From positions 1-18,143 of the forward strand of contig JAXGPL010000030.1 of the NCBI GenBank assembly GCA_040766985.1: 18,143 nt of DNA, written 5' to 3'. Shown here in pieces: positions 1-6,543 of this stretch (position 1 is the first letter of the stretch; the number at the start of each line of letters is the position of its first letter). Below the pieces are notes generated by a model. The model was not told the origin of the DNA, made no database searches, and saw only the letters and a list, made by a program, of their open reading frames with translations. Made by a program: the position numbers and the translations under genes. Source of the DNA: JAXGPL01 sp040766985. GTDB lineage: Bacteria > Bacillota > Sulfobacillia > JAUYEG01.

Positions 1-516
1 TCAGGCCTTGCTCCTCTCGTCGGCGCGGCTGATAGCCCGCTCCAAGCCCTGCGATTGGATGCAACACGCCGCCACGGCGAGCGCGTCCGCGGCATCGTCC
101 GGCCGAGGCAGGTCAACCAATCCGAACAGGGCGCGGATCATCTGTTGTACCTGGCGTTTCTCGGCCCTGCCGTAGCCGGCGACGGCCTGCTTAACCTGCA
201 TTGGCGTGTATTCAAAGACCGGCAGGCCGAGGCGCGCCGCAGCGACTAGCACCGCACCGCGAGCTTGGCCGACGGCGAAGACGTTCCGGGCGCTACGTCC
301 GAAGAACAGCTCTTCCACAGCTACCGCGTCGGGGCTATGGGCACGTCCGAGGTCCTCGACCGCTTGACAGATAGCCCCGAGGCGCTGGGACAACGGGATA
401 CCGGCGGGTGTGCGGATCGCCCCGTACTCGAGGGCCTCCAACCGCTGGTCGCTAAGGCGACGCGCGACGGCGTAGCCGGTGGTGGCAGTACCGGGATCGA
501 TACCCAGGATGACCAC
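1..516 (-). CDS. ruvC: Holliday junction resolvase RuvC
   Basis: RuvC is the endonuclease that cuts Holliday junctions on the RuvAB branch-migration complex during homologous recombination. The 171-residue product has the usual family length. It starts with the RNase-H-like strand GIDPG, giving catalytic Asp7. It continues with VEELFFGRSARN (Glu68 is the second acidic residue) and ends with RPDDAADALA, where Asp141 and Asp144 complete the metal-binding set. The start is a GTG at 516 preceded by AGGTGAGGT. The stop codon falls exactly on the first three bases of the window, so the gene is complete; ruvA and ruvB usually follow and would lie outside. It sits 84 bp downstream of the BofC-domain gene in the same direction, so co-transcription with yebC is likely. 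Confidence 0.97.
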   Translation of the reverse strand: MVILGIDPGTATTGYAVARRLSDQRLEALEYGAIRTPAGIPLSQRLGAICQAVEDLGRAHSPDAVAVEELFFGRSARNVFAVGQARGAVLVAAARLGLPVFEYTPMQVKQAVAGYGRAEKRQVQQMIRALFGLVDLPRPDDAADALAVAACCIQSQGLERAISRADERSKA

Positions 517-600
517 GACCTCACCTGCCTCCGCATCTTATCGCCTTGGCTGGGTTCTCCCTCCTGGGTCGGTTTGTCCTGCTAGCGGATATCCCTGGGG

Positions 601-1221
601 CTAGTCGGACAGCCCCTCGATGAACCTCTCCACCGCAGCGTCGCCCGTCAAGACGATACCGTTCGAAAGACGTTCACGGTCGGCGGGGGCCAGCGAATTG
701 ACCGGTATGGAGGTTGCACGCTGCAACACCAGCCCGGTGCCCGGACGGCCGAGGAACACCGCGACATGCCCGTCCTGAACCCCCAAGGTCCGGTAGTTGC
801 GCATCTCCGGGCAGAGCCCTTGGACGAGTTGAAAGAACGATACCGCCGATTCGCTGAACGATTGAAGGCTCCATTCCGAAAATGACTGCGCCACCTGTTC
901 CTCGGTCAGCCCGGCAAGCTCCATGCCGGCAAGGCGGGTTTCGCGGACCCTGCATCCGCACTCGGCATAGGTGATTGTGAACTCCAGCTGCGTGTGCTCC
1001 GTGGTCACCGGGGGGCTCGGCGGGCTCGCGGCGGGACCTCCGTCGCCCGGCGGCGTGGTCCCTCCCGGTACCTTGGCGGCCGGGCCTCGCAAGAGGCCGA
1101 GCGCGGCTCCGGCGTAGAAACCTGCCACAAACAGGCCCGCAATCATCAACACCGCGATGCCCAGCAAGGTGTAGCGGAGGACCTTAGTGCGCGATCCGCT
1201 CTGCTGCCGATATGGGGACAT
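601..1221 (-). CDS. BofC C-terminal-domain membrane-anchored protein
   Basis: The predicted protein is about 206 residues if started at the ATG at 1221, which has GGTGG just upstream; an in-frame GTG at 1230 is the alternative. It has one hydrophobic segment near residues 15-40, then a Pro/Gly/Ser-rich linker (about 45-75) and an extracytoplasmic domain. The last 60 residues (YRTLGVQDGHVAVFLG, then TSIPVNSLAPADRERLSNGI) resemble the C-terminal domain of BofC. In B. subtilis, BofC is a forespore protein that restrains SpoIVB signalling to the pro-sigma-K processing complex. Only this domain is recognisable; the BofC N-terminal domain is not. Two Cys residues in YAECGCRV are a local feature. 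It lies between yebC and ruvC. The link to sporulation is inferred from the domain family, not shown by the sequence. Confidence 0.72.
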   Translation of the reverse strand: MSPYRQQSGSRTKVLRYTLLGIAVLMIAGLFVAGFYAGAALGLLRGPAAKVPGGTTPPGDGGPAASPPSPPVTTEHTQLEFTITYAECGCRVRETRLAGMELAGLTEEQVAQSFSEWSLQSFSESAVSFFQLVQGLCPEMRNYRTLGVQDGHVAVFLGRPGTGLVLQRATSIPVNSLAPADRERLSNGIVLTGDAAVERFIEGLSD

Positions 1222-1380
1222 ATCCACCACCCTGACGGTGCGCCCTGGCGGGCGCGAGTCAGTCGGTTATTGTCCCCCAAACAAGGCGTTCTATTCCAGC
1301 GCCCCGCAGCCGCTCCGATGGTGAGCGACCGGACTTACCGAGGCACAAACCCAAGGTATTAGCTGGACGCGATACGGGAG

Positions 1381-2112
1381 CTATCCGGAAGTCTCACAAT
1401 TTGCGTAAACGTATTGCACATCGTCGTGATCGTCAAGCAGTTCCACCAGGCGGGTTATCGCCACCTGGTCGTCGCCGGACACCTCGACGGTGGATTTGGG
1501 GATACGTGTCAGCTCGGTATGGGCCATCGCTATACCGCTCTTCTCAAATGCGCCTTTGACCGCTTCGAAGTCGGCGGGAGCGGTGATCACCGCAAAGGAA
1601 TCGCCTTCATCGCGAACATCCTCGGCGCCGGCCTCGAGCGCGGTCAAAGTCAGCGCATCCTCGTCGATACCCGGCGCCTCTTTGTCGAAAAGGATCAGGC
1701 CTTTGGTTTCAAAGAGCCATGCCACGCACCCAGCCTCGCCCAGGCTGCCGCCGTTGCGCGAGAAGATGTAACGGATATCCGCGGCTGAACGCTTCTTGTT
1801 GTCGGTCAGCGCCTCGACCAGTACGGCGACGCCAGCCGGCCCATCGCCTTCATACAGGACTTCTTCATAGTTGACGCCCTCGAGCTCGCCGGCCGCTTGG
1901 GCGATGGAGCGCTGGATGTGCTCCATCGGCATGTTGGCTTCGCGGGCCTTCTGCACCGCGATGCGCAACCGGAAGTTGCCGTCCAGGCTACCGCCGCCCT
2001 GGCGCACAGCCACGAATATCTCCCTGCCGAGCTTGGTGAATACCTTACCGCGCTGCTGATCAACTTTGGACTTGTGTCTTTTGATGTTTGCCCATTTGGA
2101 GTGTCCGGACAC
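1381..2112 (-). CDS. yebC: YebC/PmpR-family (TACO1-like) protein
   Basis: This is a clear YebC-family protein of 243 residues. The signature SGHSKWANIKRHKSKVD is at the N-terminus, with KLGREIFVAVRQGG and DGPAGVAVLVEALTDNKKR downstream. The family has been annotated as transcriptional regulators (PmpR). More recent work on YebC/TACO1 proteins links them to relief of ribosome stalling, including at proline-rich stretches. The start chosen is the GTG at 2112. It is preceded by GGGAGGTG (2119-2126) at 7-nt spacing, and it gives the canonical MSGHSKW beginning. The GTG three codons earlier overlaps the Shine-Dalgarno itself and is unlikely. The gene lies upstream of the BofC-domain gene and ruvC, a neighbourhood often seen for yebC near ruvC in bacteria. 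Confidence 0.96.
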   Translation of the reverse strand: MSGHSKWANIKRHKSKVDQQRGKVFTKLGREIFVAVRQGGGSLDGNFRLRIAVQKAREANMPMEHIQRSIAQAAGELEGVNYEEVLYEGDGPAGVAVLVEALTDNKKRSAADIRYIFSRNGGSLGEAGCVAWLFETKGLILFDKEAPGIDEDALTLTALEAGAEDVRDEGDSFAVITAPADFEAVKGAFEKSGIAMAHTELTRIPKSTVEVSGDDQVAITRLVELLDDHDDVQYVYANCETSG

Positions 2113-2223
2113 CCCGGGCACCTCCCGTCCCGGTTCTGCCGCCCGCTAACCGACGGCGGCCCTGGTATTGTGTGATTCTTCCCGAACCCGGCCAGCGCCG
2201 GGCCACCGCCCGGCGCGCCGAGG

Positions 2224-3017
2224 TCATCCGACCGGCGGCAATTCGAATAGCGGCGGGGCCGGCGGCATGCGCCGTTTGTGGTCGCTCATCCGGTGCATCC
2301 GGTCGATCCGCTCGCGAACGGATGGTTCCACCTCGCCGCCCGCGAGGTACGTGTCGAGTTGGTCGTAAGTCAGGCCCATCTCGCCCTCGTCCGTCTGCCC
2401 GGGCCAGAGTCCTGCCGATGGAACCCGGTCGACTATTGCATCGGGCAATCCCGCCGCGCGGCCGAGCGCCCTGACCTCCCGCTTGAGCAGGGCGCGGCCA
2501 GCGGCAGCAGGTCTGCTCCGCCGTCACCGTACTTGGTGGAGGAAGCCAACGTGAGCTCCGCTCGGTTGCCTGTGCCGATCACCAGGCGCCCGGCCTGGTT
2601 GGCGTAGTGATACAGCGTGATCATCCGCAAGCGGGGCTTGATGTTGGCCGCGGCGAGCCGCTCGTGTCCATCGGATATAGCCTCACCCCGGCCGGTGGCG
2701 GCCGAATCTAGAGCTGCATGGAGCGCATCGAAGGCCCCGCTGAGGTCGACTGCGATCGTCGCCATATCAAGTTTCCGCGCGACGATTTCGGCGTCGGTGA
2801 AGTCCTCCGGCGCACTGTGACACGGCATCATCACGCCGAGGGCGTCGTCGCCCACCGCTCGCCGGCAGAGTGCCGCCGCGACCGCCGAGTCCACGCCCCC
2901 CGATAGGCCGACAATCGTACCGCGCAGCCCCGCGGCATTGACATGCTCCGCAATCCAATCAGCCAGGCGATCGGCAACCTCCTGCCAATCCCGCGCCGGG
3001 CGTTCACTGTCCGCCAA
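2224..3017 (-). pseudogene. nadE: Ammonia-dependent NAD+ synthetase, interrupted by one frameshift
   Basis: NadE adenylates nicotinate adenine dinucleotide and amidates it to NAD+. The N-terminal fragment (3017 down to about 2495) carries the PP-loop LSGGVDSA (Ser39-Ser44), then GTGNRAE and STKYGDGGADLLPLA. The frame then breaks. The C-terminal part (LLKREVRALGRAAGLPDAIVD, then SAGLWPGQTDEGEMGL) continues in another frame to the TGA at 2224. Removing two bases from the GC repeat near 2490-2499 restores the expected LPLAALLKREV, so this looks like a dinucleotide slip. The rebuilt protein is about 264 residues, normal for the short NH3-dependent form without a glutaminase domain. The start is a TTG at 3017 with AAGGGGCGG upstream. 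It follows larE by 66 bp. A real inactivation is possible but less likely, given how well both halves are conserved. Confidence 0.88.
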
Positions 3018-3083
3018 AACTAACCGCCCCTTCCCGGGCCGGAACCGGCCCCATCCAAGGGGGCTCGAGCAGGCCCTCCCCCT

Positions 3084-3929
3084 CTACTGCCGCTGGTCCC
3101 GCGGATGCGTCGCAGACACAATCCCGTCGTTGAGGCTGCCACGCCGGTATCCGCCGAGGTCCGCACACACATAAACGTAACCCAGACCCCTGACCGCGTC
3201 GACAACCGCCTCTCGCTCGGCGAGCAACCGCGGCAGATCTTCCGTCGCCACCTCCACCCGCGCGACGTCGCCGTGGTGGCGTAGACGCACCTGCCCGAAG
3301 CCCATGCCCCGCAGCAAGGACTCGCCCTGGGCGATCCGGCGCAAGTCTTCAGGCCCGACAGGCGTGCCGTACGGAAACCGCGAAGCGTAGCACGCCATCG
3401 CCGGCCGCGCCGCCCCGGGTATACCCAGCCTTGTTGCCAGGACCCTGACGTGGGCTTTGGTCAGCCCGCACTCCAGCAACGGGCTTCGCACGCCGTGTTC
3501 CAGCGCTGCACGGCGACCGGGACGGTAGTCGTCACGGTCGTCGGCGTTCTCGCCGTCGGCGATCCACGCGAGTCCAAGCAGGCGCTGCAATTCGTGGAGA
3601 CGCGAGAAGATGGCGCTCTTGCAGTGGTAGCAGCGGTCCGGCGGGTTGGTCCGGAAAGCCGGTAGCGAGAGCAGGTCCATCGGTACTTCGAGGTGCTCCA
3701 TGCCGAAGGCCCCGGTCACCTGGCGGGCCAGAACGGTTTCCTCGGCGATGAATACCTCGGACGTGACGGTCGCCGCCGCCGCCCTGCCCGGCAACTCCTG
3801 GGCGGCGATCGCGGTGACGAGCGAGCTATCGACCCCGCCGGAAAAGGCTACCAGGACGCTGCCGTATGAACGGATCTGTCGCCTTAGGGCGGCCTCCCTC
3901 GCATCGAGCGCGCCCGCGTCTTCCGTCAC
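3084..3929 (-). CDS. larE: ATP-dependent sacrificial sulfur transferase LarE (PP-loop)
   Basis: LarE-family proteins are PP-loop ATP-pyrophosphatases. In Lactiplantibacillus plantarum, LarE donates sulfur from its own cysteine to make the nickel-pincer cofactor of lactate racemase. This 281-residue protein has the PP-loop FSGGVDSS (30-35), the DRCYHCK motif (Cys100, Cys103) and PAMACYASRFPYGTPV. Its Cys180 lies where the sacrificial cysteine is expected (Cys176 in L. plantarum). The start is a GTG at 3929 with GGGGAGGT (3936-3943) at 6-nt spacing; an upstream in-frame GTG at 3953 lies before that site and is rejected. The stop of the preceding rseC-like gene (3934-3936) overlaps this Shine-Dalgarno, implying translational coupling. 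No larB, larC or lactate racemase gene is in the window, so the substrate here may differ. Confidence 0.9.
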   Translation of the reverse strand: MTEDAGALDAREAALRRQIRSYGSVLVAFSGGVDSSLVTAIAAQELPGRAAAATVTSEVFIAEETVLARQVTGAFGMEHLEVPMDLLSLPAFRTNPPDRCYHCKSAIFSRLHELQRLLGLAWIADGENADDRDDYRPGRRAALEHGVRSPLLECGLTKAHVRVLATRLGIPGAARPAMACYASRFPYGTPVGPEDLRRIAQGESLLRGMGFGQVRLRHHGDVARVEVATEDLPRLLAEREAVVDAVRGLGYVYVCADLGGYRRGSLNDGIVSATHPRDQRQ

Positions 3930-3933
3930 AGCT

Positions 3934-4384
3934 TTACCTCCCCTCTTCCCCACCGAGCGACGCCCTGTGCAGGATCTCCGTGATCACCGGGCCCGACCAC
4001 GTCTGCCTGAGCCAGCGGTCGTAGCGGCTTACCGCATAGTAGGCCGCAAGCAGCCCGGCGATCCCACCGAGGGTTGCTCCGGCTTCCTGGGAGATTCCCG
4101 CCTGCGCTAATAGCGCCCACCCGATCACTCCGCCGAGGACGGCCCCCAGGGTCGGCACCCCGTACGCCGCGAACGAGGCCCGGACGACGCTGATGTCGGG
4201 CACACTGACCCGCACAAAGGTCGCCCGGAGCGGCGCCGTGCGGGTTTGCGGCGCTTAGCACAAGGTCACGCGCTCCATGGGCCAGTTTATGGCATAGGCC
4301 GCACTCGGCGCAGGCTGAATTGCGCTCCATCCGGACCACCGCCCGGCTGGATTCGGTTTGTAGGACCACGCCAGCCTCGATCAA
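3934..4384 (-). pseudogene. RseC/MucC-family membrane protein, one frameshift
   Basis: The N-terminal part contains VRMERNSACAECGLCHK, the cysteine cluster (Cys25, Cys28, Cys31) typical of RseC/MucC-family proteins. The C-terminal part, from about 4215 in another frame, has two hydrophobic helices (YGVPTLGAVLGGVIGWALL and ATLGGIAGLLAAYYAV), also typical of the family. One extra T in the coding-strand TTT at 4216-4218 explains the break. The rebuilt protein is about 150 residues, the normal family length. The start is a TTG at 4384 with GGGGGAGG (4393-4400) at 8-nt spacing, giving MIEAGVVLQT. The ATG at 4426 lacks a well-placed site. RseC proteins act in membrane redox contexts (SoxR reduction, Rnf-associated). 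Here the gene lies between an ABC permease and larE, and its role is unknown. Confidence 0.78.
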
Positions 4385-4455
4385 GCGTCCAGCCTCCCCC
4401 GGGCTCCCCGGCCAGATTTGGGTCATTCTGCCCGCGTGCGTGCGTTCCTCCTGGA

Positions 4456-5268
4456 TTACCCGCTGCGCTTAAGCTTTCCCGTCCGCATTGCCCGTTGCTC
4501 GCCGAGGCTGAAGACGTACAATCCAAGCGGGATGAGCACAGCGCCTGTCGCTAAAAGGATCAGAATCGTCGGGACCAGGGACGAAAGGGGTTGTCCGTCG
4601 AGGAGCGCCCCGCGAACCGCCCTCAACGTATATGTGGCTGGGCTGATCGTCGATAGCGGCCTGACCCAGGCCGGCAGTACCTCGATCTCGTAGTAGACGC
4701 CGGAGATGAGCAAGATGACGCCCTCCATGATGTGCGTCGCCTGCGAACCCCTTTCCGGCGAAAGCAGCGGCAATACCGCAGCCATCAGGCCCAGTCCGAT
4801 AAACGAGAAGCTCGACGCGATAAGGACGACTCCGCCCGCGACGAGGTTCGCTCCAGCCAGGTCCATTTTGAAAAACAGCTTGACGGCAAGGAGGATGACG
4901 ACGGTCCTTGCCAGCCCGTAGATGACCGCGTAGAAACACATCCCGCCGAGATGCGTTATGCGCCGGATGGGCGCCATGAAAGTGTACTCAATGGTGCCCT
5001 CCCAGCGTTCCCAGCTCACCGACTCAGCAACTTCGTGGAACAGGATCGACAGAAAACCCCAAAGCAACGCCCCAATCACCAGATAGAGGACTTTGCGCCC
5101 GGGATCGGTGGAGTCGAGGCCGATGAACCCGATCGTGATCGCGTTGACCGCCGAGTAGACCAGAAAGACGATCTCCCAGCCCAGGTAGCGCCTGACGAGC
5201 GTGAAGTTGCGGGCCACGAACGCATACGTGGCGCGCAACTCCCGCCGCCGGGAAGTAAGCTCCATCAT
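4456..5268 (-). CDS. ABC-2 type transporter permease
   Basis: This 270-residue integral membrane protein has about six hydrophobic segments (near 30-50, 60-77, 107-132, 140-168, 178-195 and 230-252). That matches the permease subunit of ABC-2 type exporters such as DrrB-like drug or polysaccharide exporters. The motif EGTIEYTFMAPIRR before the third helix, and the re-entrant region LPAWVRPLSTISPATYTLRA, are typical of the family. Its ATG overlaps the stop of the ATPase gene (ATGA-type overlap), so the two subunits are translationally coupled. A second ATG three bases later is an equally possible start. The substrate cannot be read from the sequence. It probably forms a homodimer with two ATPase subunits in the cytoplasmic membrane. 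Confidence 0.93.
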   Translation of the reverse strand: MMELTSRRRELRATYAFVARNFTLVRRYLGWEIVFLVYSAVNAITIGFIGLDSTDPGRKVLYLVIGALLWGFLSILFHEVAESVSWERWEGTIEYTFMAPIRRITHLGGMCFYAVIYGLARTVVILLAVKLFFKMDLAGANLVAGGVVLIASSFSFIGLGLMAAVLPLLSPERGSQATHIMEGVILLISGVYYEIEVLPAWVRPLSTISPATYTLRAVRGALLDGQPLSSLVPTILILLATGAVLIPLGLYVFSLGEQRAMRTGKLKRSG

Positions 5269-6161
5269 CCTTCACCGCCCTCTTCAGCCGGCTCGTCCGG
5301 CCATTTCTTGCCGGTGACCTGCAAAAACACGTCTTCCAGGGACACACCTCCGTGTCCGTTCGCCCCGGCTGCCCGCTTGAGATCGGCAGGCGTTCCAAGC
5401 GCGACGATGCGCCCCTGATCGATGAACGAAACCCGGGAACAGAGTTTCTCGGCCTCGTCCATGTCGTGGCTCGTGAGGATTACGGTCAGGTCGGAATTGG
5501 CCTGGCGCTCCAACACGAAGGCCTGGACGTCGCGCTTGGACTTGGGATCAAGCCCGGTGGTCGGCTCATCCAGCAGCAACACCTTCGGCGAGGTCAGAAA
5601 CGCCCGCGCGATCGCGACTTTCTGCTGCATACCGCGCGAAAGGTCCTCCATGGACTCGTAGAGGCGATCCTCCTCCAAACCCAGCCGCTCCAAAATCCCG
5701 ATCGCCTCGCGCTGGGCGGTGCGGACGTCAAGCCCGTACAGTCTCGCTGCATAGCGCAGGTTTTCGATGGACGACAGCTTCTTAAAGAAGGCCGCGTCCA
5801 CGGAAACCCGGTTGATGACCCGGCGGACGTCCATGCGGCGGGTGCATACATCCATACCCAGGACGCTGATCTGGCCCGCATCGGTAAGCAAGAGCGTCGC
5901 GACCAGCCGGATCAACGTGGACTTGCCCGAGCCGTTGGGGCCGAGGATGCCAAAGATCTGCCCCCGTTGCACCGCGAAGCTGACGTCGTTTACCGCGACC
6001 ACCCGCCTGCGCGGCGTGCGGCGGAGCATCCCGGCTAGCCGGGCCCTCGGTCGGGTTCCAGCTTCACCTGGCTTTTGCTTGCGCGGTCCAATACTGCTCT
6101 CGAAGAAGGACTTCTTAGCGCCCTGGCAGACCACGGCGGACTCCCCGCTCAGATCTTCCAC
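5265..6161 (-). CDS. ABC transporter ATP-binding protein
   Basis: This is the ATPase partner of the downstream permease, 298 residues from the GTG at 6161. It shows Walker A GPNGSGKS (74-81), signature LSRGMQQK (174-181), Walker B VLLLDEPTTGLD (Asp198, Glu199) and the switch histidine in TSHDMDEAE (His232). The C-terminal GGVSLEDVFLQVTG is usual in DrrA-like exporter ATPases. Between the first strand and VVAVNDVSF is a strongly basic stretch of about 32 residues (21-52), longer than in most relatives. The start is chosen because GGAGGT sits 8 nt upstream at 6170-6175; an in-frame ATG further upstream (6212) has no such site. The gene follows a 27-codon ORF and a terminator-like hairpin, suggesting it could be controlled by attenuation. 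Confidence 0.94.
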   Translation of the reverse strand: MEDLSGESAVVCQGAKKSFFESSIGPRKQKPGEAGTRPRARLAGMLRRTPRRRVVAVNDVSFAVQRGQIFGILGPNGSGKSTLIRLVATLLLTDAGQISVLGMDVCTRRMDVRRVINRVSVDAAFFKKLSSIENLRYAARLYGLDVRTAQREAIGILERLGLEEDRLYESMEDLSRGMQQKVAIARAFLTSPKVLLLDEPTTGLDPKSKRDVQAFVLERQANSDLTVILTSHDMDEAEKLCSRVSFIDQGRIVALGTPADLKRAAGANGHGGVSLEDVFLQVTGKKWPDEPAEEGGEG

Positions 6162-6185
6162 CCTTTGCCACCTCCCGGCTAGTCG

Positions 6186-6212
6186 TCGATGCGGCCGGCC
6201 ACAGGCCGGCAT
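6186..6212 (-). repeat. GC-rich inverted repeat before the ABC ATPase gene
   Basis: On the minus strand GCCGGCC and GGCCGGC are separated by TGT, forming a strong 7-bp hairpin. It lies about 25 nt upstream of the ABC ATPase start codon and downstream of the terminator hairpin at 6218-6251. No U-run follows it. It may be a dispersed palindromic repeat or a structure affecting initiation; the sequence alone does not decide. Confidence 0.5.
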
Positions 6213-6217
6213 CCCTA

Positions 6218-6251
6218 GAAAAGCAAAAAGCAGGCTGCAATGACAGCCCGC
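6218..6251 (-). terminator. Rho-independent terminator / possible attenuator after the 27-codon ORF
   Basis: Read on the minus strand, GCGGGCTG pairs with CAGCCTGC (one G-U) around a six-base loop and is followed at once by TTTTTGCTTTT. This is a textbook intrinsic terminator. It lies 42 bp after the stop of the small ORF (6293) and 57 bp before the ABC ATPase start (6161). It therefore either ends a short separate transcript or acts as an attenuator for the exporter genes. Confidence 0.75.
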
Positions 6252-6292
6252 CCGGTATCCGGATAGCGATTGCGATCTTTACCTGGTTTTGC

Positions 6293-6376
6293 TCAGCAGT
6301 GGGCCACCTCATGCACCCACGGACCGCAGCCGCCTGCCCGTGCCCGGGCTGGGCGGGTACCGGTGAAAACTCCCAT
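6293..6376 (-). CDS. 27-residue micropeptide / candidate leader peptide
   Basis: This short ORF begins with ATG at 6376, exactly 6 nt after a perfect AGGAGGT (6383-6389). A TATAAT box lies 38 bp upstream of the ATG and an intrinsic terminator follows. The peptide begins MGVFTGTRPARARAGG and ends CGPWVHEVAHC. It is Arg-rich in the middle and has cysteines bounding the last 11 residues. It also contains HEVAH, which fits the HExxH zinc-site pattern but is far too short to be a protease. I recognise no family. The position ahead of an ABC exporter pair suggests a regulatory leader peptide; a small functional peptide is the alternative. Translation is supported by the unusually good initiation site, not by homology. 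Confidence 0.5.
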   Translation of the reverse strand: MGVFTGTRPARARAGGCGPWVHEVAHC

Positions 6377-6382
6377 GGGTGC

Positions 6383-6389
6383 ACCTCCT
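6383..6389 (-). promoter_or_regulatory. Perfect Shine-Dalgarno of the 27-codon ORF
   Basis: AGGAGGT on the minus strand lies 6 nt before the ATG at 6376. It is one of the best ribosome-binding sites in the window and is the main reason for calling this short ORF. Confidence 0.7.
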
Positions 6390-6413
6390 GAGGTCAGATT
6401 GCTAACAAACGCG

Positions 6414-6443
6414 ATTATACTGCTGCGTATCTCTCCGCGGCAA
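6414..6443 (-). promoter_or_regulatory. Sigma-A type promoter for the 27-codon ORF
   Basis: On the minus strand TTGCCG (6438-6443) is followed after 18 bp by a perfect TATAAT (6414-6419). The Shine-Dalgarno begins about 24 bp further on, so the untranslated leader is very short. The promoter lies immediately after the terminator-like hairpin of yunB, marking a new transcription unit. Confidence 0.6.
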
Positions 6444-6446
6444 GCG

Positions 6447-6476
6447 GAAAACCGGGCCCGTGGAAATCCGGGCCCG
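6447..6476 (-). terminator. Rho-independent terminator after yunB
   Basis: CGGGCCCG occurs twice (6453-6460 and 6469-6476), separated by eight bases. The octamer is its own reverse complement, so the two copies form an 8-bp hairpin. On the minus strand it is followed by GTTTT. It lies about 70 bp downstream of the yunB stop and just upstream of the next promoter. Confidence 0.65.
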
Positions 6477-6488
6477 TTGCGCAAAGCC

Positions 6489-6509
6489 GGTCCCGTCCAA
6501 ACCGGGACC
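6489..6509 (-). repeat. Second hairpin downstream of yunB
   Basis: GGTCCCG and CGGGACC are separated by seven bases, giving a perfect 7-bp stem. It precedes the U-run hairpin at 6447-6476 in the direction of yunB transcription. It lacks its own U-run and may be part of a tandem 3' end structure. Confidence 0.5.
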
Positions 6510-6543
6510 AAGTGGCCCGATCTGGCTGTGGTCGCGCTACCGG

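Noticed and set aside
2113..2223. Possible promoter between nadE and yebC
   Set aside because: No convincing -35/-10 pair was found; only GC-rich inverted repeats and the yebC Shine-Dalgarno are present.
4385..4426. ATG start for the rseC-like gene at 4426
   Set aside because: The nearest Shine-Dalgarno (about 4444-4450) is some 18 nt away. The TTG at 4384 has GGGGGAGG at 8 nt and gives the usual family N-terminus.
5352..6038. Plus-strand open frame opposite the ABC ATPase
   Set aside because: It is a shadow of the ATPase gene, whose Walker A, signature and Walker B motifs are all on the minus strand.
6293..6376. HExxH in the small peptide taken as evidence of a metalloprotease
   Set aside because: A 27-residue chain cannot form the protease fold, and no protease fragment continues in any frame around it. 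The motif is noted only as a possible metal-binding feature.
6453..6476. The repeated CGGGCCCG as a possible operator or short tandem repeat
   Set aside because: The two self-complementary copies pair into a hairpin followed by GTTTT at the end of yunB, so a terminator is the simpler reading.
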